A stretch of DNA of 64,000 nt from contig NZ_CP027786.1 in the NCBI RefSeq assembly GCF_003795145.1, positions 2,294,001 to 2,358,000 of the forward strand, given 5' to 3'. The notes beneath the pieces are model-generated. The model was not told the origin of the DNA and did not search any database. It saw only the letters and a program-made list of their open reading frames with translations. Origin of the DNA: Tetragenococcus koreensis. GTDB taxonomy: Bacteria > Bacillota > Bacilli > Lactobacillales > Enterococcaceae. How positions within the stretch are numbered: position 1 is the stretch's first letter; the number at the start of each line of letters is the position of its first letter. A program made the position numbers and the translations under genes. Below are positions 1-9,724 of the stretch, piece after piece.

Positions 1-1527
1 GTTATTCTCTTGGGCAAATTTCGTTGCTTGTGTACCAGCTTGGCGACCAAAAATAACTATATCAGCCACTGCATTACCGCCAATGCGGTTGTTACCGTGT
101 AATCCGCCAGTCAATTCACCAGCAGCGTACAAACCAGAAATTGCTTGATCCTCTTCATCTAGTACTTTAGTGTCTGTGTTAATTTTTACACCGCCCATGG
201 TGTGATGAATACCAGGCGCGATTTTGATGGCGTAAAAAGGCCCTTCTGTTAAATCATAGTCCATCGCCGTTTCACGTCCAAAATCTGAATCCTCTTCGTT
301 ATCCACTGCTTCATTCCAAGAATCCAATGTTTCTGTTAAATTATCTGCGGGAACATCGATTTCTTGCGCTAATTCCTCGATCGTATCACCTGATTCGACA
401 AATCCTTGCTCTTGATAAAAATCAACTTGTTTTGCCCGATTAGCTAAAGCATCGTCAAATATTAAATAAGCCCCTTCTTCTGGTAGATCAGTGATGGCAT
501 CTGATACTTTATCACGCGTTTCCATTTCATTGAAGAAACGTTCGCCTTTTTGATCAACTAAAATTGCGCCTTCGCCACGTACAGTTTCACTCACTAACGT
601 TCCATCTTCTTGAATAACGGTAGGATGGACTTGGATTTGGTCCATATCAACCGTTTGCCCGCCTAATTCTTCGATCATTTTAATGCCATCGCCCGTGCTG
701 CCTTCGGAGTTGGTACTTACATAGCCTTCTAAATCGGGACGATATTCTTCGATCATTTCTTCATTGGCACCATAACCGCCTGTTGTTACAGCAACAGCAT
801 CTGCGTCAATCGTCTGTTTATCACCGTTCACCTCAATTTCAACACCATTAACTTGACCGTTTTCTTCGTTGATTTTTGTCACATCGGTGTTTACAAAAAT
901 CGGAATATCATTTTCGTCTACGTTACGCAATAATCCTTCGACTAAATAACCACCAACTGCGGAACCATCTTCTGGTCGATGAATCCGTTGGACGCTGGCA
1001 CCGCCGCTGTAACTAATATTGTTTAAAGTAATACCCATGTTATCGAGCCAATCAATCGCATCAGATGAATGATCAACGAAATAACGTAATAGCTCTTTAT
1101 CATTTGTTTCTTGACCGCCTTCTAAGGTATCGTCATAAAAGGTGTCATTACTATCTTCGATATCTTCTGCTTCCTGAAATTTAGTTTCTGACGCATTCAT
1201 ACCTCCAGAAGATTTCGTTGTGTTACCACCTGCGACTGGTAACTTTTCTAAAATAACTGGATTAGCGCCATCTTCTTTGGCTTGAATAGCAGCAGACATT
1301 CCTGCGCCACCAGCCCCCACGATCACTACATCGTAATTGTCTTCTAATTCACTAGGATCGGCATACTCCTCTTGTTCTGAGGCACCTGAAGCCGCATCAG
1401 CGGATTCCTCCGTAGATTGATTTGTTGCTTCTGATGAACTTTCCACATTATCGGGAGTCGTTACGCCACAAGCACTGAATACAATTGTTGATGAAAGTAC
1501 CAACAAACTGTTAACAAGTTTTTTCAT
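1..1527 (-). CDS. Flavocytochrome c-type FAD reductase, lipoprotein (partial)
   Basis: The reading frame starts at ATG 1527 (reverse strand) behind a GGAGG site and is still open at base 1, so the C-terminus lies outside the window. The N-terminus is a signal peptide ending in a lipobox (FSACG), giving a surface lipoprotein, followed by a Ser/Thr/Glu-rich linker. From about residue 65 the FAD-binding dinucleotide motif VIVGAGGAGMSAAI is seen, then features of the fumarate reductase/urocanate reductase flavoprotein family: SGGMNAS, RHYF-type equivalents such as HRPEDGS, VHPT, RGEGAI, HHTMGGV and GELTGGLHGNNRIGG near the edge. Such proteins reduce fumarate or a related unsaturated acid outside the cell. 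The FMN-binding domain often found in this family is not in the visible part. The acceptor cannot be told from sequence. Confidence 0.88.
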   Translation of the reverse strand, partial: MKKLVNSLLVLSSTIVFSACGVTTPDNVESSSEATNQSTEESADAASGASEQEEYADPSELEDNYDVVIVGAGGAGMSAAIQAKEDGANPVILEKLPVAGGNTTKSSGGMNASETKFQEAEDIEDSNDTFYDDTLEGGQETNDKELLRYFVDHSSDAIDWLDNMGITLNNISYSGGASVQRIHRPEDGSAVGGYLVEGLLRNVDENDIPIFVNTDVTKINEENGQVNGVEIEVNGDKQTIDADAVAVTTGGYGANEEMIEEYRPDLEGYVSTNSEGSTGDGIKMIEELGGQTVDMDQIQVHPTVIQEDGTLVSETVRGEGAILVDQKGERFFNEMETRDKVSDAITDLPEEGAYLIFDDALANRAKQVDFYQEQGFVESGDTIEELAQEIDVPADNLTETLDSWNEAVDNEEDSDFGRETAMDYDLTEGPFYAIKIAPGIHHTMGGVKINTDTKVLDEEDQAISGLYAAGELTGGLHGNNRIGGNAVADIVIFGRQAGTQATKFAQENN

Positions 1528-1737
1528 AAAATTTTTCCTCCTTTTATAATTACCAACAACAAGTATAAAATATCACAAACGAAAAATATAGTGTTTTGTG
1601 CAAATAAATATAAGAGAGAACTGTATTTTTTCTGTTATCTAAGATAGTAAACAGCTGCCTATCAACTTTTTAAGTCTAAAGAGGCTTTTTTGTTAAAAAT
1701 CATCAGTCGAACCAGTGAATAATTGTACAGGTTAAGG

Positions 1738-1767
1738 TATAATTAAGTTAATTGAGAATCATTCTTA
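1738..1767 (+). promoter_or_regulatory. Promoter -10 with Fur-like palindrome ahead of DUF1858 gene
   Basis: A TATAAT box lies at 1738-1743. Ten bases later, at 1753-1767, is the 15-base palindrome TGAGAATCATTCTTA, which fits a 7-1-7 Fur-type box (TGATAATNATTATCA) at 11 of 14 positions. The start codon is at 1783. The -35 is poor. The operator assignment is an inference from similarity and position. Confidence 0.4.
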
Positions 1768-1782
1768 GTCAGAGGTGAAAAA

Positions 1783-2013
1783 ATGATGGAAATTGATTTT
1801 TCTAAAAATTTAGCGACTTTAGTCAAAGAATATCCAGTCACAAAGGAAATTATGACGGAGTTAGGCTTTGCAGATATTAATAAACCCGGTATGTTACAAA
1901 CGGCAGGACGATATATGACAATTCCCAAGGGTGCCAAAATGAAAAAAATTCCGTTAGAGATAGTGATTGAAGCATTTGAAGCGCGTGGTTTTGAAGTAAA
2001 AGGGGTAGAATGA
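1783..2013 (+). CDS. DUF1858 domain protein
   Basis: This 76-residue protein is one DUF1858 domain: it has the pattern of a short helix, TKEIMTELGF, a proline/glycine turn, and TIPKGAKMKKIPLEIVIEAFEARGFEV. The start ATG ATG follows an AGAGGTG ribosome site. The next gene begins at 2015, one base after the stop, so the two are co-transcribed and translationally coupled. DUF1858 domains commonly sit beside or are fused to DUF438 and hybrid-cluster type redox proteins, so a role in redox or nitric oxide handling is plausible but not shown. No metal-binding residues are obvious in this protein. Confidence 0.85.
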   Translation: MMEIDFSKNLATLVKEYPVTKEIMTELGFADINKPGMLQTAGRYMTIPKGAKMKKIPLEIVIEAFEARGFEVKGVE

Positions 2014-2014
2014 A

Positions 2015-3343
2015 ATGGCACGGACAAAAGAAGAACGTAAAAAACGAATTGTAGAAATTCTATCGATGCTGCACGAAGAAGGGACATTTGAAGAGGCCAA
2101 ACGTTTGTTTAACGAAGAATTTGATGGTGTGGATGTGACGGAAATTACTTCAGCAGAAAAGTCATTGATTCAAGGCGGATTAAAACCAGAAGAGATCCAA
2201 AAATTGTGTAATATTCATGCATCCGTTTTCAAAGGGTCCATTAATGATATTCATAAATCTGATGCAGCTTACGGACAGCCAGGACATCCGGTTCATACAT
2301 TGAAATTGGAAAATCAAGTATTACAATCATTGGTTACCGATGAAATTGATGATCTAATGAAAAAAATCGGCAAAGGAGACTGGCAGAAAAAAGAACGGTT
2401 GATTGCAGCACTGAAAGACCTCAAACAAATGGATAAACACTATGCTCGTAAAGAAACGCTAATCTTTTCTTATATGGAAAAATACGGCATAACTGCGCCT
2501 CCTCAAGTCATGTGGGGTGTTGATGATGAGATCCGAGAGCTAATAAAAGATGTCCTTGTTTATGCCGAAAACCCGCGTGCTGCGTTTAATCCACTTTCGG
2601 AAAAATGGGAAGCTGCTAAACATGAAATCGAAGAAATGATTTTTAAAGAAGAAGAAATTATGACACCGATGACACTAGATGTTTTTAGTTTAAAAGATTG
2701 GGAAAATATTGCTGAAGATAGCTATGATATTGGTTTTGCTTTTATTCCCGCACCCCTTGGCTGGCAAGCTGGGCCTAGTGATCTGGCAAAAGAAAAAGAA
2801 CGTGAAGTACAAAGACAAGCAGCCATCCAACAGGCTAAAGAAACAACAGACGGGATTGCAGAAGGTTTAGCAAATGCCCAAGTACAAGAAGTAGAAGAAT
2901 ACGATTGGCAAACTGTTGATTCAAAAGATACAGTGGTGCTTCCTACAGGGATTTTACAACTAGAACAGTTACTAGCAATCTTTGAAGTGTTGCCCGTAGA
3001 TTTAACTTTTGTTGATCATAATGACCGCGTCCGTTTTTTCTCAGAAGGAAAAAAACGCGTTTTTCCACGTACAAAGTCAATTATTGGTAGAGAAGTGGTG
3101 AACTGTCATCCGCCAAAAAGTATGCATATCGTCGAAAAAATCTTAACCGATTTTCATTCAGGAGAAAACGATACTGCAGATTTTTGGATTGATATCAATG
3201 AACGCAAAATCTATATTCGCTACTTTGCTTTAAAAAATCAAGAAAACCAATATCTCGGTTGCTTAGAAGTGACCCAAGATATCACGGATATCCAAAAAAT
3301 TTCCGGCCAAAATCGATTACTAGAAGGCTTTACAAAAGATTAA
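2015..3343 (+). CDS. DUF438 protein with hemerythrin-like and PAS domains
   Basis: The 442-residue protein has a DUF438 region at about 1-75, a hemerythrin HHE-like helical domain at about 80-240 (histidines in GHPVHTLKLEN and DKHYARKE, an acid in SYMEK), and a C-terminal PAS domain at about 315-430 (FEVLPVDLTFVDHNDRVRFF, ending in EVTQDITDIQKI). The domain order is the usual one for this family. It forms a two-gene unit with the DUF1858 gene upstream. A soluble sensor or scavenger of oxygen, nitric oxide or iron is a reasonable reading; the signal and output are unknown because there is no kinase or DNA-binding domain. It is followed by a strong terminator. Confidence 0.88.
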   Translation: MARTKEERKKRIVEILSMLHEEGTFEEAKRLFNEEFDGVDVTEITSAEKSLIQGGLKPEEIQKLCNIHASVFKGSINDIHKSDAAYGQPGHPVHTLKLENQVLQSLVTDEIDDLMKKIGKGDWQKKERLIAALKDLKQMDKHYARKETLIFSYMEKYGITAPPQVMWGVDDEIRELIKDVLVYAENPRAAFNPLSEKWEAAKHEIEEMIFKEEEIMTPMTLDVFSLKDWENIAEDSYDIGFAFIPAPLGWQAGPSDLAKEKEREVQRQAAIQQAKETTDGIAEGLANAQVQEVEEYDWQTVDSKDTVVLPTGILQLEQLLAIFEVLPVDLTFVDHNDRVRFFSEGKKRVFPRTKSIIGREVVNCHPPKSMHIVEKILTDFHSGENDTADFWIDINERKIYIRYFALKNQENQYLGCLEVTQDITDIQKISGQNRLLEGFTKD

Positions 3344-3352
3344 ATGCATAAC

Positions 3353-3402
3353 AGCACGTATGGATTTCTGCAAAGTGATCTCCATACGTGCTTTTTATTT
3401 TT
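3353..3402 (+). terminator. Rho-independent terminator after DUF438 gene
   Basis: A perfect 12-bp stem (AGCACGTATGGA, 3353-3364, with its complement at 3381-3392) is followed by a T-rich tract. Confidence 0.9.
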
Positions 3403-3495
3403 TGCCATTATTTAAAAAATTTCTGTCAATAATTGTAAAAGAGTTTAAATCAGCATTCATTCGTTTCAAAAATGACAAAAAACAAGTATTTTCTA

Positions 3496-3554
3496 TTGCA
3501 TAAAATAAAAGGAAATTATATAATGGGCTTAAAGATAAAGTTAGGTACACCTAA
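3496..3554 (+). promoter_or_regulatory. Promoter and DtxR/MntR-type operator of the fused manganese importer
   Basis: TTGCAT (3496-3501) and TATAAT (3519-3524) are separated by exactly 17 bases. Downstream, at 3541-3554, is the palindrome TTAGGTACACCTAA (6-bp arms, 2-bp centre), matching the TTAGG/CCTAA half-sites used by DtxR-family manganese regulators. A related sequence occurs at 24637-24650 beside the second manganese locus. Confidence 0.75.
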
Positions 3555-3581
3555 AAAGCATTAGATAGATGGAGGAAGACT

Positions 3582-4313
3582 ATGATAGCATTTGATAATA
3601 TATCTGCCAGCTACGATGGTGTTCATCAAGCAGTAGAAGATGTGACATTTACAGTTGATAAACCGGCGATTGTTGGTATTATCGGACCTAATGGTGCTGG
3701 AAAATCAACTTTTATTAAGTCCGCTTTGCATTTGATTGACGGAGGCGGATCAACTACAGTAGATGGAAAACCATTACAAAAAAGGAAAAAAGAAGTCGCT
3801 TATGTGGAACAAAAAAGCGATATCGATTATACATTTCCTATTACTGTTGGGGAATGTGTTTCATTGGGGCTATACCCAGAAAAGCAATTTTTTCAACGGA
3901 TAACAAAAGAAGATTGGCAAAAAGTGGATCATGCGTTAGCTTTAGTTAAAATGGAAGAATTTAAGGATCGTCAAATTGGCGAATTATCGGGCGGTCAATT
4001 CCAACGGATCTTAATTGCTCGTACATTTGTTCAAGATGCGACTTTCATTTTCTTAGATGAACCTTTTGTGGGAATTGACGCGACTAGCGAACAAATTATC
4101 ATGGAATTATTGAGCGGTTTTAAAAAAGAAGGTAAAGCGATATTCATCGTTCACCATGATTTGAGTAAAGTAGAAAGATACTTTGATGAACTCGTCATTT
4201 TAAATAAAAAATTGATTGCCAAAGGGCCGACGGATGAAACCTTTACGAAAGCGAACTTACAAGAGGCTTTTGGTGACACTATTTTCGTTGGAGGAGGTCA
4301 GGTAAATGATTAG
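3582..4313 (+). CDS. mntB: Manganese/zinc ABC importer ATPase
   Basis: This 243-residue ABC ATPase of the metal-chelate (Mn/Zn/Fe) family has Walker [10 protein letters not shown] (about 37-45), the Q-loop in YVEQKSD, signature LSGGQFQR, Walker [11 protein letters not shown] and the H-loop in IVHHD. It energises import by the membrane protein encoded next, whose start overlaps its 3' end by 8 bases. The start ATG follows GGAGGAAG. It resembles the ATPase encoded at 23827-24558 (both have the DEPFVGID motif), so the two systems are paralogous. A DtxR-type operator lies just upstream, implying repression when manganese is plentiful. Confidence 0.9.
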   Translation: MIAFDNISASYDGVHQAVEDVTFTVDKPAIVGIIGPNGAGKSTFIKSALHLIDGGGSTTVDGKPLQKRKKEVAYVEQKSDIDYTFPITVGECVSLGLYPEKQFFQRITKEDWQKVDHALALVKMEEFKDRQIGELSGGQFQRILIARTFVQDATFIFLDEPFVGIDATSEQIIMELLSGFKKEGKAIFIVHHDLSKVERYFDELVILNKKLIAKGPTDETFTKANLQEAFGDTIFVGGGQVND

Positions 4314-6066
4314 TGATTTTATTGAAGGATTAATGGATTATCATTTCTTGCAAAATGCTTTAGTGACCTCAGTTGCCATTGGTATAGTCGCAGGTGTGGT
4401 TGGTTGTTTTATTATTTTAAGAGGGATGTCTTTAATGGGCGATGCCATTTCTCACGCGGTTTTACCGGGTGTGGCGTTATCTTTTATTTTAGGGATTCAT
4501 TACTTTGCAGGTGCTGTTGTATTTGGGGTTCTAGCTTCGATCCTGATTACCTATATTTCGCAAAATAGTACGATCAAAAGTGATACAGCCATTGGGATCA
4601 CATTTAGTTCATTCCTGGCTTTAGGGGTTATTTTGATTGGTGTAGCAAACAGCTCGACGGATTTATTTCATATTTTATTTGGGAACGTTCTAGCTGTACA
4701 AGATGTAGATAAATGGCTAACCATTGGTATTGCTCTATTTGTAATTGCTGCAATTATTATTTTTTACCGCCCGCTTTTAATCACTTCGTTTGATCCTAAT
4801 ATGGCCAAAGCTTTTGGTATGCGGGTGCAAGTGTATCATTACTTACTGATGATTTTATTAACCTTAGTTTCGGTTACGGCGATGCAAAGTGTCGGAACAA
4901 TCTTAATTGTTGCACTTTTGGTAACGCCAGCAGCAACCGCTTATCTTTATACTAAACGGTTAAAAACCATGATTGTGTTATCAGCCATTTTAGGTGGCAT
5001 TTCTTCAGTACTGGGGCTTTTTATTGGCTATAGCTTTAATATTGCAGCTGGTTCTAGTATCGTATTAACAGCAGCCTTTATGTTTGTCATTGGATTTTTC
5101 TTATCGCCTAAACAACGAATTCAACACGGCAAAAGAAGTTATTTCATTGTGGCGCTGGTAGTGGCATTATTTGCTGGAGGTATTGGTTTTTATGCCCACC
5201 AACAATCTAGTGGAGAAGACAGCGACAAGTTAGATGTGGTAGTAACAAACTCCATTATAAATGATATGACAAAAGAAATCGCAGGAGATCGTATCGACTT
5301 ACACAGCATTGTTCCTGTCGGAAGAGATCCTCATGATTACGAACCACTACCTGAAGATGTCGAAGAATCAACAGAGGCTGATTTAATTTTCTATAACGGC
5401 TTGAACTTAGAAACAGGCGGTAACGCTTGGTTTACTAATTTAATGGATAATGCAGACAAAGAAGATAATGAAGATTACTTTGCAGTAAGTCAGGGCGTTG
5501 AGCCGCTTTACCTAGAAGAAGGGGAAGACCAAGATCAACAAGATCCCCATGCTTGGATGAGCCTGGAAAACGGAATGACTTATGCTAAAAATATCGAAAA
5601 ACATCTTAGTGAAAAAGATCCACAAAATGCGGATTATTATGAAGAAAACTTAGATAGTTATCTAGATGAACTAGAAGAGTTGGATCAAGAAGCTAAAGAT
5701 AAATTCAGTGATATTCCTGAAGATGAAAAACTACTTGTAACAAGCGAAGGTGCTTTTAAATATTTCTCCCAAGCGTATGATGTACCTGCTTCTTATATTT
5801 GGGAAATCAATACCGAAGAAGAAGGTACGCCTGAACAAACAAAAAGAGTGGTCGACCAACTTGAAGATACGAATGTAAAATCTTTGTTTGTTGAAACGAG
5901 TGTCAATCCTAGTCCAATGCAAAGTGTTTCTCAAGATTCTGGTATTCCGATTTATTCTGAGATATTTACAGACTCAGTAGCTGAACCTGGAGAAGAGGGA
6001 GATAGTTATTATGCGATGATGAAATGGAACATCGATAAAATTCATGAAGGTTTAACGCAAGAATAG
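4306..6066 (+). CDS. Fused metal ABC permease and substrate-binding protein
   Basis: The 586-residue protein joins two normally separate subunits. Residues about 1-270 are an ABC-3 family permease with many membrane helices ([40 protein letters not shown]). A further hydrophobic segment (about 280-297) then leads into a cluster-A binding protein from about 310 to the end. The four metal ligands of the manganese type are visible: His in DPHDYEP, His in DPHAW, Glu in [10 protein letters not shown] and Asp in IFTDSVAE; a Glu rather than His at the third position favours Mn2+ over Zn2+. The linker helix replaces the binding protein's membrane anchor and keeps the domain outside. The second manganese locus in this window has the same parts as two genes. 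A terminator hairpin (6069-6107) follows. Confidence 0.92.
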   Translation: MISDFIEGLMDYHFLQNALVTSVAIGIVAGVVGCFIILRGMSLMGDAISHAVLPGVALSFILGIHYFAGAVVFGVLASILITYISQNSTIKSDTAIGITFSSFLALGVILIGVANSSTDLFHILFGNVLAVQDVDKWLTIGIALFVIAAIIIFYRPLLITSFDPNMAKAFGMRVQVYHYLLMILLTLVSVTAMQSVGTILIVALLVTPAATAYLYTKRLKTMIVLSAILGGISSVLGLFIGYSFNIAAGSSIVLTAAFMFVIGFFLSPKQRIQHGKRSYFIVALVVALFAGGIGFYAHQQSSGEDSDKLDVVVTNSIINDMTKEIAGDRIDLHSIVPVGRDPHDYEPLPEDVEESTEADLIFYNGLNLETGGNAWFTNLMDNADKEDNEDYFAVSQGVEPLYLEEGEDQDQQDPHAWMSLENGMTYAKNIEKHLSEKDPQNADYYEENLDSYLDELEELDQEAKDKFSDIPEDEKLLVTSEGAFKYFSQAYDVPASYIWEINTEEEGTPEQTKRVVDQLEDTNVKSLFVETSVNPSPMQSVSQDSGIPIYSEIFTDSVAEPGEEGDSYYAMMKWNIDKIHEGLTQE

Positions 6067-6068
6067 AA

Positions 6069-6117
6069 AAATTCCATGAGATCAATTCTATTGATTTCAT
6101 GGAATTTATTTTTTTTG
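6069..6117. terminator. Bidirectional terminator between convergent genes
   Basis: An 11-bp stem (AAATTCCATGA at 6069-6079 and its complement at 6097-6107) is followed by a T-run. It sits between the fused manganese importer (+) and the phosphoesterase (-). Confidence 0.85.
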
Positions 6118-6975
6118 TTTTGCTTCCGCTGGGCTTTTGGCTAAATGATAATAAATAATTTCTGGAGGCACGCCAAAACGCACCGGTAGCATAGATGTTC
6201 CGATCCCATTACTAATCGAAAGCAAAGTTTTTTTAGCTAAGAGATATAACCCATGGGTGTAAGTTAATGAACCTTTGATTTTATAAAAAAGGAAAGGCAG
6301 ACGAATTTGTCCGCCATGACTGTGTCCGGCTAGAATTAAATCAAAATCTTTAATATTTTCAGTATCTAATACGGCATCAGGTTCATGCACTAAAAGCAGA
6401 TGCCATTCGGCTAAGGTACGCTCAAAACGAAACTGCGGCTCACCGTTTAAGCAATCATCCATTCCAGCAATGTTAATTGAAACGTCATCATTTGAACCAA
6501 AGATTTCTTCGTTTTCCAAAACGGTAAAACCACCTTGGCTTAATACTTCTTTGACAAAATAATAACCTTCCCCGCGATAATCATGGTTACCTAAGATCGC
6601 AATTTTTCCCATAGGCGCAGTCATTTTGTTCAATTTCTCAATTAGCCGCTGAGTTTCTTTAGTGGGCCATTTTTCATAATTATCAATTAAATCGCCTGTA
6701 AAAACAATTAAATCAGGAGCAACATCCATAATAGAACGAATGACACGATTGATTCGTTGAGGTTTAAAGCTGCGAGAGAAGTGAAAATCGCTTAAGTGAC
6801 AAATAATGATGTTAGAATCTTGTTCGTAAAGGTCGAAGGCATTGGAAATGTCCAATACTTTTTTTTTATTTTTTTTAATAAAATAATGTTTTTCTTTTAA
6901 ACGGCGCGGTTCAACGAAGACCATGTAAAAGATCAGACAAAAAATAAGGAATAAAATTCCTAAAATAATGTACAT
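6106..6975 (-). CDS. Membrane-anchored metallophosphoesterase, YkuE-like
   Basis: The 289-residue protein starts with a hydrophobic anchor (about 1-20) followed by a basic stretch. All calcineurin-like phosphoesterase motifs are present: CHLSDFH (D-x-H), VFTGDLID (GD), LGNHDYRG (GNHD), LLVHEPD and AGHSHGGQIRLPF (GH-x-HGGQ). This set matches the YkuE/YaeI family of membrane-associated di-metal phosphohydrolases, some of which act on lipid-linked pyrophosphates; the substrate here is not known. The start ATG at 6975 follows an AGGAGACC site. It is monocistronic and convergent with the manganese importer. Confidence 0.9.
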   Translation of the reverse strand: MYIILGILFLIFCLIFYMVFVEPRRLKEKHYFIKKNKKKVLDISNAFDLYEQDSNIIICHLSDFHFSRSFKPQRINRVIRSIMDVAPDLIVFTGDLIDNYEKWPTKETQRLIEKLNKMTAPMGKIAILGNHDYRGEGYYFVKEVLSQGGFTVLENEEIFGSNDDVSINIAGMDDCLNGEPQFRFERTLAEWHLLLVHEPDAVLDTENIKDFDLILAGHSHGGQIRLPFLFYKIKGSLTYTHGLYLLAKKTLLSISNGIGTSMLPVRFGVPPEIIYYHLAKSPAEAKQKK

Positions 6976-7085
6976 TTAATCGGTCTCCTTTGCCATTTTT
7001 TTAACACAACTATACATACTATATAGAATAGTGGAATTATCGGAAAAATGCAATCGAACAAAAAGTTTTTCTTTCATTTATATTC

Positions 7086-8561
7086 GAATCAATTTCATAA
7101 TTCATTGCCTTGTTAAATCCTTGATATGACAATACGTTCAAAAAACACAAAAAAGGAACCTCCCCATATGGTACACTTAGGTTGTCCTAGACAGACAAGT
7201 ACGCCAGGAGGGATTCCTTATGTCTATTATACAACAACCAACTTTATTTGACATCGATTATTTAGAAAAATTGGATATTCAGGAGAAGTATAAAGAAATT
7301 TTCTCCCCAATCGATTGGACAAAAGTGTTAGATTTATTTCAAAAAGATACGAAAGTCGGACCGTCTATTACCGTCAATTATGAAGCGGTGCTCCGTTCCT
7401 TAATGGCACGGATTGATCAGAAAATTCCTACACAAAAAGCCTTGATTCAACGTTTGAAAAGTGATTTACGTTTGAAACTAAGCGTCGGTTTTCTTTATTC
7501 TGAACCCATTCCTTCAGAAGCCACCTATTCGCGAGTGATGGCGATTTTGGCAAACCATCTTTCTGTTTTGGAAAGGATAAACCAGCAATTACTCCAACTC
7601 ATTCATGAAGAGTTGGACATTTTTACAGAGAATGTGGCGATTGATGTGACTTCGATCGAAGCACGGACAAAGCCTGTAAAAACAGATAATCCAAAGCTCC
7701 CATCGACTGAAGCACAACGAAGCATGACCACAGAAGCCATTCTTGAGACCCTACCTTCTTATGCTTCATGGGGCGTGAAGAAAAATAGTCAAGGCAAGAA
7801 TTATTTTTGGTTTGGCTATAAAGGGACACTCGCTGTTTCTACGAAAAGCCAATATATTTTAAACATGCATATCGCTTCTGCTTTTGCTTCAGATGTTACT
7901 TTAGCGATTCCCACCATTCGCAAGGTGGCAGAAGCGTTAAGAATGGAAAAAGAGGCCCCTTATCTCTCTTTAGATAAAGGCTATGACGCCAAAGAAATCT
8001 ATCAGGAATGTCACGCCTTAGATATCGAACCCATCATTCCATTAAAACGAATAGCGAAAAACGATGGCGAAGTAGACGCTCACTACGCACCGACCTGTCT
8101 GCTTGAATATGGTTATAAATATGACAGTTATGATAAAAGATATGGGGCGTTGAAATATGCTCGACCCGAAAAATATTGTAGAGATTGTCCACTACAGCAC
8201 GAAGGACTTTGCCAAAAAGTCATCAAAGTCAAACAAATGAATGACCCAAGAAAGTATAATCATCCAGCTCGAGGAACGCGTGCCTGGCAACGGAAATACA
8301 ATGAGCGAAGCAGTGTCGAACGCGTTAATGGTTATTTAAAAGAAAATTACCAGCTAGACAATACCCGTTTTTATCAACCCAGTCATGCGATTGCTTTTTA
8401 TCACTTGATCCAGCTCACTTATAATGCACGAAACTTTGCCAATCAACGTGTCGCTAAGACAACGAAGAAAAAGAAATAGTCATAGAATTTCGAAAAAATC
8501 ACACAATTCGAAATTGGATGAGTGTTTGCTTTTTTGGAAAAGTGAATTATGAAATTGGTTC
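7086..8561 (+). mobile_element. Complete IS, IS1182/IS5-like DDE family
   Basis: This 1,476-bp element has 19-bp terminal inverted repeats: left GAATCAATTTCATAATTCA (7086-7104) and the right copy at 8543-8561, identical in 18 of 19 bases. It is flanked on both sides by the 4-bp direct repeat ATTC (7082-7085, 8562-8565), a likely target duplication. It holds one transposase gene and lies between the phosphoesterase and tatD. Confidence 0.85.
7220..8479 (+). CDS. IS transposase, DDE type
   Basis: This 419-residue transposase has an N-terminal DUF772-type helical domain (VNYEAVLRSLMARI to about residue 125) and a DDE nuclease domain with the first Asp in NVAIDVTSIEA, the second in YLSLDKGYDA and the Glu in RSSVERVNGYLKEN. 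A cysteine cluster (CRDCPLQHEGLC, about 323-334) is typical of IS1182-like enzymes. The start ATG follows AGGAGGG. The gene appears intact, and the surrounding inverted repeats indicate that the element is complete and possibly active. Confidence 0.9.
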   Translation: MSIIQQPTLFDIDYLEKLDIQEKYKEIFSPIDWTKVLDLFQKDTKVGPSITVNYEAVLRSLMARIDQKIPTQKALIQRLKSDLRLKLSVGFLYSEPIPSEATYSRVMAILANHLSVLERINQQLLQLIHEELDIFTENVAIDVTSIEARTKPVKTDNPKLPSTEAQRSMTTEAILETLPSYASWGVKKNSQGKNYFWFGYKGTLAVSTKSQYILNMHIASAFASDVTLAIPTIRKVAEALRMEKEAPYLSLDKGYDAKEIYQECHALDIEPIIPLKRIAKNDGEVDAHYAPTCLLEYGYKYDSYDKRYGALKYARPEKYCRDCPLQHEGLCQKVIKVKQMNDPRKYNHPARGTRAWQRKYNERSSVERVNGYLKENYQLDNTRFYQPSHAIAFYHLIQLTYNARNFANQRVAKTTKKKK

Positions 8562-8953
8562 ATTCAGAATGTTAGCCAAAAACTCTTTGTTCTAAAAATA
8601 ATGAAAATATGCTAGGATATATAAGGAGTTGAAACAGTTTCCTTTATTTAAAAGAAACGGTTTGGATGAATAAAGAAAATGGAATCTTTTTATCAAAACT
8701 CATATTACGAATAATAAAATGCAAAATTATTATCCGAAATTTGAATGTCGGATAATAAAGCCCACGACTTTTATTCGAAAATACAAATAAAACAGTAAAA
8801 GTGAACCAAAATAGTTAATAACGGAGAAAGAATCAAGTAAGCCTTATCCAAGTATTAAATCACGGATAATAAAGCAGTGAACGATTATCCGAAAAACAAA
8901 TCACGGATAATGAATCAACAAGCTTTTGTCCGAGAAACAAGGAGGAAAATTTT
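8562..8953. repeat. Intergenic ATTATCCG/CGGATAAT palindromic repeats
   Basis: This 392-base stretch between the IS and tatD has no gene. It contains repeated half-palindromes: ATTATCCGA at 8729-8737 with TCGGATAAT at 8748-8756, CGGATAATAAAGC ending near 8875, GATTATCCGA at 8883-8892 and CGGATAATGAA near 8904-8914. The same ATTATCCG...CGGATAA pair recurs inside the 155-bp tandem repeat at 48301-48700. Confidence 0.6.
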
Positions 8954-9724
8954 GTGATTTTTGATACACATACGCATTTAAACGCCGAAGAATTTTCCGG
9001 CATCGAAGCAGAAACCATCGAACATGCCAAAGAATTAGGAGTTAGTGAAATGGCAGTGGTTGGATTTGATTATCCGACCATCGAGAAAACCCAAAAGTTA
9101 AGCCAAGAGTATGAAAATATTTATAGCATCGTCGGCTGGCATCCCACCGAAGCCGGAAGCTATACAAAAGAAGTCGAAAATTATCTACAGGAAGAATTAA
9201 CCAAGTCTAAAGTTGTTGCCTTAGGAGAAATTGGTTTGGACTATCATTGGATGGACGATCCCAAAGATGTGCAAGAAAAGGTATTTCGCCGGCAAATCGC
9301 TATGGCACGCGAAATGCAGCTGCCATTTAGTGTACACAATCGAGATGCGATGGAAGACACTTACCGGATTTTAAAAGATGAAAAGATCCACGACATCGGC
9401 GGCATTATGCATAGTTTCAATGGCGATTATGAATGGGCGCAACGATTTTTAGATTTAGGTATGCACTTGTCTTATAGCGGCGTCGTTACTTTCAAAAAGA
9501 CACTTGATGTACAAGAAGCGGCTAAAAAAATGCCATTTGATCGGATGCTAGTAGAAACGGATGCGCCTTATTTAGCACCTGTTCCTTATCGTGGCAAGCA
9601 AAACGAGCCCGGCTATACGCGTTATGTCGTGGAAAAAATTGCAGAATTAAAAGACCTCAGTGTTGAAGAAGTGGCTGCACAGACCACTACGAATGCGCAT
9701 CGACTGTTTGGTATTAACCAATGA
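8954..9724 (+). CDS. tatD: TatD family metal-dependent hydrolase
   Basis: This 256-residue TatD-type DNase/hydrolase carries all metal-site motifs: DTHTHLN at the N-terminus (HxH), [16 protein letters not shown] (Glu), SVHNRDA and GIMHSF (His), and VETDAPYL (Asp). The start is GTG 8954, preceded by a GGAGG at 8941. It overlaps the next gene, rnmV, by four bases (ATGA), and rnmV overlaps rsmA by four bases, the classical Firmicutes tatD-rnmV-rsmA operon. Confidence 0.95.
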   Translation: MIFDTHTHLNAEEFSGIEAETIEHAKELGVSEMAVVGFDYPTIEKTQKLSQEYENIYSIVGWHPTEAGSYTKEVENYLQEELTKSKVVALGEIGLDYHWMDDPKDVQEKVFRRQIAMAREMQLPFSVHNRDAMEDTYRILKDEKIHDIGGIMHSFNGDYEWAQRFLDLGMHLSYSGVVTFKKTLDVQEAAKKMPFDRMLVETDAPYLAPVPYRGKQNEPGYTRYVVEKIAELKDLSVEEVAAQTTTNAHRLFGINQ

